Shown here one piece after another: positions 43,784 through 55,015 of a stretch of 64,000 nucleotides of DNA. The stretch comes from Cycas panzhihuaensis (lineage: Eukaryota > Cycadophyta), in assembly GCA_023213395.1 (NCBI GenBank), contig CM041465.1, forward strand, positions 225,997,741 through 226,061,740, given 5' to 3'. A model generated the notes under the pieces. That model searched no databases. It worked only from the letters and a program-made list of their open reading frames with translations, and was not told the origin of the DNA. Position 1 is the stretch's first letter. Each line of letters opens with the position of its first letter. Made by a program: the position numbers and the translations under genes.

Positions 43784-45687
43784 TTAAACTGATTTACATG
43801 CATGATTCAGATATCCTCCGTTTTCTTTCTCCTTTTGTTTGTTTTGAAGTTTCATATTTTTGCTTTCCAGTATAATTGTCATTAGGTTAGTGGCTTCAGC
43901 TTTCCCTTTACAGTCCTCTGTTTTATGCTCACTTGGTCCGCAGTTGTTACATACGAACGGTTTTTGTTCGTATTCTCGTTTGGTTAGGCATGTGGATTTC
44001 CAGTGCCCAAATTGTAAACAAATGAGGCATCTTCGCATTGGTTGTTTCTTCCTCGAGGGCTCCCGTGTACCCCTCGTTGTATAAACGTTCTGAGGTGGGT
44101 TGCCTCCCCTTCCCCTACCTCGTCCTCTGTATGCTTTTCCTCTTGGATTATAGAAGCAATCTTTGGTCATATGCGTATCCACATCGCATATGTGGCACCA
44201 TTTATCCCTTTGGTGCAGTGCACTATTCTTAGGGTTGAGTTCACATTCTTTAGTCGTATGTGAATTTTCCTCACAGATATGGCACCATTTTGTCACTCTG
44301 CCTTTATGGTCTTTCTTCTTTGTCGTTTCCTCTTCTCTGTTGTTTCTTAATTTTAGTCTCGCCACTTCCTTTCTTAGGGCTTCTAATTCCGATTCCTCTT
44401 CTGCTACTCCCACCTGGCAGAAGGGTCGATTATACTGATGTTATTTAAGTTCCTTGATTTCCTCTTGCAATCTCAATAAGAGAGAGTCGTGTCCTCCAGC
44501 CTGTGCATCCATCTCCATCTCAAAGTCCAATGCTAAATCTTGGGCATTTTTGAATGACTTTAATGGATGGGCATGCATCATGGCTCTCAGTTTCTCATTC
44601 AATCCCCTAACAAAATAATTCTTCATATTGTGGTCAGTTACCGTTTCATTGATCATATTGGCCGCAATGATTTTCATTCTGCTGATATAAGTTAACACTG
44701 ATTCTCCGGGCCTTTGTTTAATTTCCCTAAAGGCAATTTCCACTGCTTCATTGCTTCGGAATTTCTGGAATCTTTCTTCGAAGGATTTCTTTATTTTCGC
44801 CCATGAATCATTCTTGTTTACTTCTTTGTACCATGCCAACGGTACTCCCCTTAGTGTACAGGCGAATCTGGCTTTTATCTCGTCTTCGTCTGTAATCTTT
44901 TTCACGTCAATCAGATTTTGAAAGAGGTATACGTGTTCGGCTGCATCCGAGGTGTCGTTGAAAATCAACTTCCCAAAATCTCTGTAATCATCCATCTTGG
45001 GAGATTGTAATGGTGTCCCACCTGGTGGTGATTCTTCCCCTTTCTCCTCCTTCTTTGGATTTGGTCTCTTTCCCTTCACTCTTCTCCTTTGGAGATGTAC
45101 TTGGAGTGCCTACTGCAGTATTATCCTTCCCAAATAACGGATTCTTAAATGGGGTTTTAATATGTATAGGTTCTACTACACCTAGCACTTGTATTGTTAA
45201 TGGTGTCACTGTTATATATGATTGATCAGATCCCTTGTCTGATGAATCCTCAAAAGGCTGTCTTGTAAGCTTATTTTCCCAATATGCCGAGGGACCTTCC
45301 TTCGCCTTCTTTCATTGCCACTTAGGTCCTTTGACCGTCCTCTCCATGTATACTTCCCTCTTTTAAAGTTTCTTTATGCTCCTCATCCACCTTTGTTTTT
45401 TCTTCATATTCTGGGCTAAACAGGTCATCCTTGATTGGGGCTGGTGTTAATACCATACGTTCGCCATTAGTTCCCTCTTCTTGTTCTTGAGGTGTCTGGG
45501 CTCCACTTGCCTCAGATTCTTCAACGGACTGTCCCTTAGTCTCGTTGTTCTGCGAACTTAATCTTCTTGCCCTTCTTAGTTTTGACTCTTTTGACCATCG
45601 TAATGTCCTCTGTCTGCTTGTTTCTTTCCCTTTGGGTGAAGTACCCGTTTGTGGCTCTTCTACCTTTGAAGGCCTCTTAGGTGGCAT
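43784..45687 (-). pseudogene. gag: Gypsy-D gag with four CCHC knuckles
   Basis: N-terminus M-P-P-K-R-P-S-K at 45687, basic then acidic. The capsid-type domain is the open frame 44441-45079 (F-G-K-L-I-F-N-D-T, C-T-L-R-G-V-P-L-A-W-Y, Y-F-V-R-G-L-N-E). The nucleocapsid frame 43784-44413 has four C-x2-C-x4-H-x4-C knuckles, starting C-H-I-C-E-E, C-H-I-C-D-V, C-L-I-C-L-Q and C-N-N-C-G-P, plus an Arg/Gly run. A TAA/TAG pair and a frameshift near 44420-44440 and shifts near 45080-45320 break it. Confidence 0.92.
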
Positions 45688-45827
45688 TGGAAGGTTCCCT
45701 GGCTGCTGGAGGCTTAGTTACAGCCTGCCATCACAACGATAGCCAGGGTCCTCTGCCCTTTACACATTCCTCTTTTTGAGACTCCTGAGCCCTGTCCCTC
45801 CTCAATGGACGTAGGCAACGAAACCAA

Positions 45828-46660
45828 TGTTGACTTGAATATTTCACTACACTTGTGAGACAGTACACTTGTAAAGGTTACACAGGTTATAGTCTAGTTT
45901 AGGACACAGTCAACATCATTATCCACATATATTTCACAAATTTATTAATGTTTCCACATGATTATATCACAACCAAGACATAGCGATGTAAATCAAAGAC
46001 ATATTCCACATTCACTCTTTGCAACACAGAGAATACACAATTTCCACGTAACTTCTTATTTCATTAAGCAATAGTTCTTTTACACAAGGTGCTGGAATGC
46101 ATTCCCTGTGCATTCCAAATTTTATACACTAATCTGTCACATGCGCACTCCATGAGGTACCCATCAAAATACACGGCCAGTCGTCATATGCGTCGGTCTC
46201 CGTACCAATGTGTACTGGTATACTTGGCTCTCACCCTAACCGAATGGTCCTTAGGAAGCCTCATAAATACACTCCTTGGTGTCTTTTCGCTGAAAGGGTT
46301 ATGACTGTCTGTCATAACCGTACCTTTTCAATCAAGCGTACCTCTTCCTAACCATGGTTAGTTTCCTTAATTGCCTGTCTTAACTCATCTCAGACGTCAG
46401 ACAGACGTCCCGACGTCACCCTGTGCTCCTTTCTCGTCGGTCTTCTCATGCATACAGCCTTCGCTTGCTTGCGCTCGCCAGAGGTATGTATCCGTGTTAT
46501 GACTTTACCGTGCACGCACCGCTATAATGCACCTAGAATGTCGGATTCTTCAATTTTTGTCGACACGCATTCTCCGTACGGTTTGTACTTGCACAGTCCA
46601 AGGAGACTCGGCTTCTCTCTGGTCTGCCCATAGCCCAACGTGTCACATTATGCTCCAACA
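45828..46660 (-). repeat. Gypsy-D 5' LTR
   Basis: 833 bp, pairs with 36147-36970. Palindrome GGAATGCATTCC at 46094-46105. The primer-site region just inside (minus strand) reads TTGGTTTCGTTGCCTACGTC. Confidence 0.96.
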
Positions 46661-46665
46661 CCTGG
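46661..46665. repeat. Gypsy-D right TSD (CCTGG)
   Basis: Identical to 36142-36146. Confidence 0.95.
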
Positions 46666-47161
46666 CCCTTGGTGCTTGCTTGAGTCCATATAATGCCTTT
46701 CTTAATTTGTAGACCAGGTTCTCTTGCCCTGATTTAGTGTATCCTTCTGGTTGGTGCATGTAGACTTCTTCTTGAAGTTCTCTGTTTAGAAAGGCACTTT
46801 TTACATCCATTTGATAAAATTTCCATCCTTTCTGAGTGGCTATTGCAATTACTATTCTCACAGTGTTTAATTTTGCCACTGGTGAGAACATTTCCTCATA
46901 GTCGATTTCTGCAATCTATGTATAGCTTTTTGCCACCAACCTTGCTTTGTACTTCTCAATTTCTCCATTTGGTTTTTCTTTTACCCTATATACCTGTTTG
47001 CAATTTACAATGGGTTTATCTTTAGGAGGTTCCACTAAATCGCAAGTTTCATTCTTATAAATGATTTCCATTTCAACGTCCATTACCGTTCTACAGACTT
47101 GAAATATGCTTGCTTCCTCAAAAGTGCTTGGTCCAATAGAACAAATTAGTGCCTGTGGTTT
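46666..47161 (-). pseudogene. pol: Copia-4 N-terminal half of RT
   Basis: The minus strand reads F-S-P-V-A-K-L-N-T-V-R, D-V-K-S-A-F-L-N-R, E-E-V-Y-M-H-Q-P-E-G-Y and A-L-Y-G-L-K-Q-A-P-R-A at the Gypsy-D edge. The frame continues into 36141 after removal of Gypsy-D and one CCTGG. A stop at about 46916 and one at 47163 interrupt it. Confidence 0.9.
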
Positions 47162-48259
47162 CTAAGATCTTGTCCTGTGTTCAAATACTTCTCCTTTTGT
47201 TTTTTCAATAGTTTTAAGATACCACTTTGGTACCTTTTTAGAGCTTTGTTTTTGCTTTAATCTCTGCTCTTTTTCTTCTTCTTGTGTGATATTGAAACCA
47301 CTTGTTTGATTGTTGTCAAGTGTCTTTTTATCTAAAGTTTCACTTCTAGTCTCAACACCTTTTGAGGTAATTACTAATTCCTGATCAGATTGAACTATAT
47401 TCAATTTTCTATTATTATCGATCTCTATGTTCATTTCCTGACACTTTGTCTTGGTGCATCTTATGCATTCATCAAATACCACATCCTTGCTAACATATAG
47501 TTTGTTTGTCCTTGGATCAAGGCACCTGTATGCTTTTGAACGATTATTATATCCAACTATTATGCACTCTATGCTTTTATTATCTAATTTGATTCTTTTT
47601 TGGTTAGGAATATGTACATATGCTTTACAACCAAAGACCTTGAGATGACTTACATATGGTTTATGCTCAGTCCACGCTTCTTCAGGTGTTACTTTGTCCA
47701 AGGCTTGAGTTGGACTTCTGTTAATCAGATACACAAATGTATTGGCTACTTCTGCCCAGTACCTTTTTGCGATTTCCCTGTCATTCAACAAACATTGAGC
47801 CATTTCTAAAATCATTCTATTCATTCTTTCCGCTACACCATTTGACTGTGGTGTATACGGAGTTGTGACTTGTCTACAGATTCCATGGAGTTTACCAAAT
47901 TGAAGGAATTCCTTGTACATTTACTCTCCTCCCTTGTTATAATGGACACATTTGATTTTCTGGCCACTTTCCAATTCCACTTCTATTTTGAATTCTTTAA
48001 AATAATCAAATATGTCTGATTTATTAACCAAAAAATAGACCCATGTCCTTCTGGGGAAATCATCAATGAAGGTTAGAAAGTATTGTGCAATGTTTGTTGA
48101 AACTTGTATAAAGGGACCACAAAGATCAGTATGAACCAAATCCAATTTATTTTGTGCCCGCCATGTGCTTTTTACAAAAGGAATCTTGTGTTGTTTACTC
48201 ATCATACAACTTTTGCATACACATGAATTAAACGAAATATCAAGTAGACCATTCACCAT
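47162..48259 (-). pseudogene. pol: Copia-4 integrase
   Basis: 47921-48259 covers the HHCC tail (C-K-S-C-M-M-S-K-Q-H) and first catalytic Asp (F-I-D-D-F-P-R-R). It ends with Y-N-K-G-G-E, where the second catalytic Asp is Asn, followed by TAA. 47162-47920 continues with N-G-V-A-E-R-M-N-R (Glu) and S-H-L-K-V-F-G-C, then a charged linker with V-P-K-W-Y-L-K-T-I. Confidence 0.9.
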
Positions 48260-48820
48260 TCTTGTATTTTTTAGTCTTTCTAACCTATCATGTGAGATAT
48301 GTCCATACGTTAAGTGTCACATTTCATTAACATCATCACTTGCTACAAGTAGTGAATTTACATTAGACATGGATTTGGTAGGTCTTTTGTCAGGTACCAC
48401 ATGGGTAGAAAGTAACTTTTAGAGTTTGTTGCATTTTACCCCTTCAACTATTACAGAACCATTCCTTTTCATATCTAGAATGTAACAATGACCATTTTCA
48501 TCAAATATTGTTCTCAAAATTTTCTCACTTAATTGAGATACTGACAAGAGATTTTTCTTCATTCCTGGGAGAAAAAGGACATTGCCTATTCGTTGAATTT
48601 TTCCATCAATTTCTATAGCTACCTGACCAATCCCTTTTATGTGAAGAGGAAAATTATCTTTTACTTCCACAGATTTATTAAGATCGCATGGTTTCAGAAT
48701 TTCAAACCATTCTTCAACTCGGATCATATGGTGGGAAGCTCCAAAGTTGACATACCAATTTTTTGTGGCACTGGAACTAGCAACTAGAGAAGCTACAAAA
48801 GTAGTTTCAACCTCCTCCAC
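48260..48820 (-). pseudogene. pol: Copia-4 protease and GAG-pre-integrase
   Basis: Open frame 48419-48820. The protease active site reads N-W-Y-V-N-F-G-A-S-H-H-M, so D-S-G has become N-F-G and the enzyme would be dead. It is followed by K-N-L-L-S-V-S-Q-L and the F-D-E-N-G-H-C-Y-I motif shared with Copia-3 and -5. Confidence 0.85.
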
Positions 48821-48859
48821 CGTTGAATCTCGTTCTTTGTTGTAGTTTTCTGAAATTAG

Positions 48860-49281
48860 CTTCCCTTTCTAGATTTTTTCTCGCCTTTGGTACCATTGAT
48901 ATGGATAATGTCTAGTTTGTTTGCAGTGATAGCAGACATCAAAAGCCCTGCAATTACTTGAAAAGTGACCACATTTCCCACAGTTGTAGCAAACCCTTAC
49001 GTCACGTGGAGGAGTGGTTCTTGCTCTTGCTCTTCCTTTAGTTCAACGACCTTTGATGCCGGTTGGTGCTCTACGTCACATTCTGGGATTGTATTGGCCT
49101 TGTCTTCGACCTCCTAAGTTTAATTTGGTGACGAGTGCTTCTTCCATCTCAACATCTTCTTCATATCTAAGGTTTCTTTGTTCTTGGCCAAGCATGTGAC
49201 TTGTAAGAACATTAAGAATTATGGTAGCTATTTGTCCTCTACCTGTTAACATGTTTACTGTGTTATTATATGATTTTGGTA
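48860..49281 (-). pseudogene. gag: Copia-4 gag, C-terminal part
   Basis: Two knuckles are visible on the minus strand: C-Y-N-C-G-K-C-G-H-F-S-S-N-C (about 48930-48990) and C-Y-H-C-K-Q-T-R-H-Y-P-Y-Q-W, whose last Cys is Trp. An Arg/Gly-rich stretch precedes them. The gene is cut at 49281 by Copia-5 and resumes at 54538. Confidence 0.82.
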
Positions 49282-49286
49282 ACTTG
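49282..49286. repeat. Copia-5 left TSD (ACTTG)
   Basis: ACTTG before the LTR; identical ACTTG at 54533-54537. Confidence 0.92.
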
Positions 49287-49487
49287 TCTTAGATTGGGAT
49301 GATAGATGAATAATCCTTGAATGAATGTTATTAATAATACAAGTAAATAAATACATTTAGGGTTTGTAACTCCCCTTGAACTAACTTGTAACCGAAACAT
49401 TACATCATGACACATGTCCTTAGGTTACAAAACATACATACATAGAACTTTATCTAAAGACCCTAGATAAAACATTACATCCCATCA
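49287..49487 (-). repeat. Copia-5 3' LTR
   Basis: Starts TCTTAGATTG (the other copy has TGTTAGATTG, so the terminal G is mutated) and ends CATCCCATCA. The purine tract follows at 49488. Confidence 0.92.
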
Positions 49488-50880
49488 CCCTCTCTTAATG
49501 TTTTATCCTTTTAACCCTATTTTACCTCTTAAGAATTTTGAATATGTCCCTTCATAGTGCCTTTGTCAATATATCAGCCACTTGATCACTTGTTGGACAG
49601 TAAACAAGATCTATCTCCTTGTTTTGGACCTTTTGTCGAATAAAATGACGGTGTAACTTAATGTGCTTGGTCTTAGCATGAAGTATTGGATTTTTGGTAA
49701 GTTTGATGGCACTTTGATTGTCACAATGGAGTGTTGTTGCTCCCTTTTGAGGTTTCTTCAGGTCAGTCAGGAGTTGTCTTAGCCATATTGCTTCAGCAGT
49801 TGCACTAACTGTTGATTTGTACTATGCTTCTATAGTTGATAGTGCTACAATTGCTTGTTTTTTGTTGCTTCAAGAGATTGGTGTTAAGCCTAGAAAGAAA
49901 TAATGCCCACTGGTTGATTTCCTTTGTTCCTTGTCACCTACCCAATTTGAATCACATAAACTTGTTAGTTGAAGAGATTTCCCTTTTGGAAATATCAATT
50001 CTAGTTCTGTTATTCTTTTTAGATATCTCAAAATCTTCTTTGCAGCATTCCAGTGCTTTGTTCTAGGCTCGTGTATATATCTCGATATCAGACCTACAAC
50101 ATATGAAATCTTAGGTTTGGTTGCTGTGAGATAGATGTGATTGCCAACGAGTTGTCTGCACAGAGTGGCATCAACACAAGGTTCTTTCTCATCTGGAACC
50201 AAGTTGCAATTTACTTCCATGGACTGCATTTGTCCATTTGGAACTTAGTTAGCAGATTTTTAATGTATTTGCTTTGGCACAAGATGATTGAACTGCTCTG
50301 TTGATCAACTTGGATTCCCAAATAGTAGTTGAGAAGTCCCAAATCAGTCATCTCAAACTTATTCAGTAGTTGACTCTTTATATCAAATATTGATTCCTCA
50401 TCATCACCGGTGAGGATCATGTCGTCAACATATACCATTATTATAGTGATTGCACCATTTTTGTTTTTTACATACAGACTTGAGTCTGAGTTGCTCCTGT
50501 GGAAACCATTCTTGCAAAGATGGTTATTCAATTTTGCATATTAGGCACAAGGAGCCGATTTCAGACCATATAGTGCCTTTTTCAATTTGCAGACCAAGTG
50601 CTCTTGTCTCTATTTGATGTAACCCTCAGGTTGTGACATGTAGAATTCTTCTTTTATTTCATGGTTCAAAAAGGCACTTTTGACGTCCAGTTGGTATATC
50701 TTCCAGTTCTTTTGTGCTGCCAGAGCTACTATTGTTCTCACTATGTTTAGTTTAGCCATAGGTGAGAAAGTTTCTTTATAATCCACTCCTGTTGTTTGTG
50801 TGTAGCCTTTTGCAACTAGCCTAGCTTTATATTTTTCTATCTTCCCATTGGCTCCTTCCTTGATTTTGTAGATCATTTAC
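49488..50880 (-). pseudogene. pol: Copia-5 reverse transcriptase and RNase H
   Basis: RT pieces: 50610-50876 (V-A-K-G-Y-T-Q-T-T-G-V, D-V-K-S-A-F-L-N), 50211-50531 with the intact polymerase motif V-Y-V-D-D-M-I-L-T-G, and 49870-50229. RNase H follows to the purine tract (A-D-I-L-T-K-like end near 49570). Breaks lie near 50540-50610 and 50215-50230. Confidence 0.92.
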
Positions 50881-51914
50881 AATTCACACAAGCTTATTGG
50901 GTGGCAGTTCAACTAGGTCCCAAGTGTAGTTTTTGATTATGGAGTCTAGTTCAACATCCATGGCTTTTCTCCATTCAATGTGCTCTTTTGCCTTAGTATA
51001 CGATTGTGGCTCTACTTGACTGAACAAGGCTCTGTGTTTTTTACTCCTTCTTCTGTGAGGAAGTATCTGCCCTTTTCCTTCCTCAATGGTTTTGAGGTAC
51101 CATTTGGGGACCCTTTTTTCCTTTTTGGTTTCATCTGTCCTTGATTCTTTAGATTCTTCGTATTCTAGAGTGGAATCTCTGTGAGAGGCTTGGGGTGAAA
51201 CGAATTCTTCTAAGATATCCTCTGAAGTTATGCCAAATTCTTCTTCTGCAGGAGTGTTTGGAGAAGCTACTTGAGGTGTTTGTTCTATTACTTGGATCTA
51301 GTTTGTATCCTCTTCTTTGTCTTTTTCGTTGAAGACAACATGCTGACTTACATATATTTTGTTTGTCTTTGGATCTATGCATTTGTAAGCTTTGGAGTTT
51401 TCACTGTAGCCAACCATAATGCATTCCAAACTTTTTGAATCAAGCTTTGTTCTTTTTTTGTCTGGTATGTGAACAAATGCTTGACTACCAAACACTTTCA
51501 GATAACTTACATCTGGCTTGCTTCCTATCCATGCTTCTTCAGGGGTAAGATGGTCCACTGCCTTAGTTGGGCTTCTATTCAGTAAGTAGCAAGCCGTGTT
51601 AACTGCTTCAGCCCAATCTGTTTTTGGAACATTTTTCTCATGTATCATGCTACGAGCCATTTCCATAATGACTTTGTTTTTCCTTTCTGCGACCCCATTG
51701 GATTGGGTGTGTAGGGCGTTGTGAATTGCCTTCGTATTCCATTGACCTTACAATATTCAAAAAAATCTTTGGAGATGTACTTGCCTCTGCCATCAGATCT
51801 TATGCACTTGATTTTTGCCTCCGTCTTCAACTCTGTTTCAGCTTTAAATTCTTTAAATACATCATAGACTTCTGATTTATTATGCAAGAAGTACACCCAG
51901 ATTTTTCTGGTCAA
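50881..51914 (-). pseudogene. pol: Copia-5 integrase and acidic linker
   Basis: 51645-51914 has the core up to F-T-T-P-Y-T-P (second Asp in R-S-D-G-R-G-K-Y). A one-base shift near 51710 garbles the G-V-A-E-R-K-N motif. 51298-51666 continues with N-R-S-P-T-K-A-V and Y-L-K-V-F-G-S. The linker to RT (50881-51297) is acidic with stops. Confidence 0.88.
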
Positions 51915-52600
51915 ATCATCTATGAATATGAGAAAGTATCTACATCCATTGATGAAATGTGGAGTGAATGGTCTACATAAGTCAGTATGAATTAGTTCTA
52001 ATTTTTCCTAGGCTCACCACTTGCTTTCTTGGAAGGGCAACCTGTGTTGTTTTCTTGATTGGCAGCTTCTACATATAAAATTATTGGATGTGATTGAGGG
52101 TAGACAACTTACTAGACCTTCCTTTTCCATATTTTTTAATTTGTCTATGGGAAGATGACCATACTTCAAATGTCACATTTTATTATTATGACTCATTGCA
52201 GTACATGCTTTTACATCAGACAAAATAGGATATGAAAGTAGCCTATACAGGTCGTTACTTTCAACCCTTTTTGCAATTACATGGCCATTATTTTTCATAT
52301 CAAAGATATAAAAAAATCCTTTTTCATAAAAAACAGTACGTAACCCTTTTTTCCTAAGTTGGGAGACAAACAATAGGTTCATTTTCAGACCCAGAACCAA
52401 GAGTACATTTCCAATTGTTTTAACGCTGTCCTGCATTTTGATAGCTATGGTTCTCACTCCTTTTATTTCAAGGGGATATTTGTCCCCTAATTCCACTGAT
52501 CTATTTGAAGAGTATGGCCACAGGGTTTCAAACCATTCTTCTCGACTGGTCATGTGGCATGATGCTTCTCAGTCGATGTACCACACATCCTTGTCTTGGA
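51915..52600 (-). pseudogene. pol: Copia-5 protease and GAG-pre-integrase
   Basis: 52173-52553 is open: L-G-D-K-Y-P-L-E-I-K, M-N-L-L-F-V-S-Q-L, then N-D-L-Y-R-L-L-S and the pre-integrase segment. The active site just upstream (about 52555-52590) reads W-Y-I-D, stop, E-A-S-C-H-M, so the Ser codon is lost to TGA and the Gly to Glu. Confidence 0.85.
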
Positions 52601-52658
52601 GGCTTGTTGCAAGTGCGACGAAGAAAGATGTCTCCTCTTCTTCATCATCATCAGTCTG

Positions 52659-53561
52659 TTATTTGTTGTAGTTCCCCATTGGGCGCTTCCCTTTCTGAAT
52701 GTTTGCTCTCTTGATTGGGCATTGGTAAGGGAAATGTCTTGGTTGGCCATAATGATAGCACACGTCAAAAGCCCTACATGAATTTGTAAAATGACCAGTC
52801 TTACCGCAGTTATAACAAATTCTTGGGGTTGTACTGCGTCCTCGTCCCCTTGCATCTTGCCAGTGACCTCGTGATGGAGCGCGAACTTCTGGAGTTCTAC
52901 CTCTTCCTTTGCTTTGGCCTCTGGATCCCAAGTCTAGTCTAGAGGCAAATGCATCCTCAAGTTCTCCTGCATCCTCATATCTTTTGTTTCTTTGCTCTTG
53001 TCTTAGCAGCAATCCTGTCAATGTATCTAATGTCATTGTTGCTATCTGATTAGTGTTGGTGATGGTGTTTATTGTCACATCAAACGATTTGGGCAATTTG
53101 CTGGCCACCATTTCCACTAACTCTTGATTTATAATTGGAACACCCACACTAGAAAGATCACTTCTTAGTGAAATCACTTTATGCATAAATTCAGTGACAG
53201 TTTTAGACTCTTTCATGTGGAGTTTAAATAATTCTTCTTTTAAGGCTACTATTTTGGCCTTGTTTTTCTGCCCATATAAGTTCTCAAGACATTTCTAAAT
53301 GCTTGTGGTGGAAGACAGATTCTCAACATATATGAGAAGGGGATCTAATATTGATAGTTTCAATATTATAACCCCTGCACTATCTCGTTCTTCCCAACTA
53401 GTTAAATCAATCCCAAGAGTCTTAGGTTTGGCTTCAGCTCTTGTTGCAATTCTCCAAACATTTTTGGCTCTCAAGAGTGTCTCTATTTTTATTTTCCAAA
53501 TGTGATAGTTGTTGTCAGTAAGTTTGTCAACATTAGGCAAGGCTAAGATAGATGAAGCCAT
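52659..53561 (-). pseudogene. gag: Copia-5 gag
   Basis: Nearly complete copia gag, about 300 codons. Start at ATG 53561 (M-A-S-S-I-L-A-L-P, then D-K-L-T-D-N-N-Y-H-I-W-K). One TAG near 53295 separates the first block (53295-53603) from 52659-53216, which carries E-L-V-E-M-V-A-S-K-L-P, an Arg/Gly-rich tract, a good knuckle (C-Y-N-C-G-K-T-G-H-F-T-N-S-C) and a second with Tyr for the second Cys (C-Y-H-Y-G-Q). It ends G-N-Y-N-K before the protease. Confidence 0.92.
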
Positions 53562-54313
53562 ATTGGAATGAAAATAGAGGTCTAAAAACCCTAGGCCGTA
53601 CAACTAAACGGAATTCCGTACGATACCCAACCTATATGGACATAACTAAATTGTACCTCAAAAGAAAGGTTTTTTACAGGAGACTCCAAATTTGAAATTA
53701 TTTTCTTAAAACAGTCCTCAGATTGTGAGAAATCTAGCTCGAAAAATCAGACGGGCGACTAGGGTTTTCTTGGAAAAATGTTAAATTTTTTAAAATAGGC
53801 CTTGAAATTCACAAAAAGCTGTCCCAATCTATTCGTATACATGGAGCAGTGATTCCTTGACTGATTTAAGCAAGAAAATTTGAGAAAATTGTACCTTTAA
53901 TCTCAAACCCACATGCTTGTGAAAAATGGCCAAAACCCCTTGAAAATGATCTCGAATGAGCTCGATGTAGAAGGAAGAATTGACGGGAACGTTGAGATCT
54001 ACCTCTTGGCCATTTTTCATCTCAATCTGAACACTTTGATTTTTTGGGCTCCGTACAACCATACAGTTTCGTGCCAATCCGTACGATTTTGAATTTTCTT
54101 TTCTCCAGCTAGTCTCTAATTTGCCCGGACTTCTCCTAGAACTTGTCTTTCTTCTTTTGCTTCTGCTTTTCTTTACCTTGAAGTCTTCTCTTCTGCTTCT
54201 ACCTTCACTTTGAAGCTTTTTTCTTCTTCTTTACAGTTTGACTTGGTTGAAGTTGCACTCGTCTCCTTCTTATAGTTCAGTAGAAACCCTCTCTCAATTA
54301 GGCAGAATGACCT
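53562..54313 (-). other. Copia-5 5' leader
   Basis: About 750 bp between the primer site and the gag start. No protein domain seen. Several CGTAC words occur (near 53600, 53625, 54050 and 54080). Confidence 0.65.
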
Positions 54314-54325
54314 GCTTTGATACCA
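54314..54325 (-). promoter_or_regulatory. Copia-5 primer binding site
   Basis: Reverse complement TGGTATCAAAGC, one mismatch from the standard site, directly inside the 5' LTR. Confidence 0.92.
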
Positions 54326-54532
54326 TGTTAGATTGACAATGGAATGATAGATGAATACTTATTGAATGAGTGCTATTGATGGTACAAGTGAATAAATACA
54401 TTTAGGGTTTGTAACTCCCCTTGAACTAACTTGTAATCGAAACATTACATCATGACACGCGTCCTTCGGTTACAAAACATACATACATAGAACTTTATCT
54501 AAAGACCCTAGATAAAACATTACATCCCAACA
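54326..54532 (-). repeat. Copia-5 5' LTR
   Basis: 207 bp, TGTTAGATTGACAATGG...ACATCCCAACA, pairs with 49287-49487. Confidence 0.95.
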
Positions 54533-54537
54533 ACTTG
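54533..54537. repeat. Copia-5 right TSD (ACTTG)
   Basis: Identical to 49282-49286. Confidence 0.92.
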
Positions 54538-55015
54538 TTGAGTACAAGATCTACCAATTAGGTATCGGTTGCTTTATCTCCTATTATGAGGAGTGAATTT
54601 TTGACATTCGTTAGTTTGGCTATAAAATCAGAAACTGATTGAGCCTCTCTCATTCTAAGCTTATATAAATTCTTTCCTGAGAGCAACTATTCTGGCTTCA
54701 TTTTAATGGCTGAACATGGAGGACACTATTTTCTAAATCTCATGGGCACATTCAACACCATCAACATATGTCAAAAGAGAATCTGAAATTGAAAGTTTGA
54801 GAACAGATATAGCATTGTTATTCCTTTCTTCCCAATTCAACAAATCTACTATGTCTATGGGTTGTTTTTCTTCCCTAGTTGTAATTTTCTAGACATGTTT
54901 TGCTCTCAAGAGGCCCTCAATTTTTATTTTCCAGATGCTAAAGTTCATTTCGGTCAATTTATCGGCTTCTGGTAGAGCTACAATAGAAGAAGCTGTGATT
55001 TGAGTGATAAAGGTA
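54538..55015 (-). pseudogene. gag: Copia-4 gag, N-terminal part
   Basis: The minus strand reads A-S-S-I-V-A-L-P-E-A-D-K-L-T-E-M-N, S-I-W-K-I-K-I-E-G-L-L-R-A-K-H-V, then TAG where Copia-5 has Trp. It continues through N-W-E-E-R-N-N-A to the Copia-5 junction. The expected start codon reads ATC, so the start is lost. Confidence 0.85.

Larger units (their letters stand above)
36147..46660 (-). mobile_element. Gypsy-D: complete gypsy element nested in Copia-4 RT
   Basis: 10.5 kb, perfect TSD, LTRs of 824 and 833 bp, same family and layout as Gypsy-C. RT keeps the F-L-D-D motif and gag-pol has fewer breaks than in Gypsy-C, but frameshifts and stops are still present in gag, RT, RNase H and integrase. 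Confidence 0.97.
49287..54532 (-). mobile_element. Copia-5: complete copia element nested in Copia-4 gag
   Basis: 5.2 kb, two LTRs, perfect 5-bp TSD, primer site, and gag to RNase H on the minus strand. The same family as Copia-1, judging from RT and LTR. Contains stops and frameshifts in protease, integrase and RT. Confidence 0.96.
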
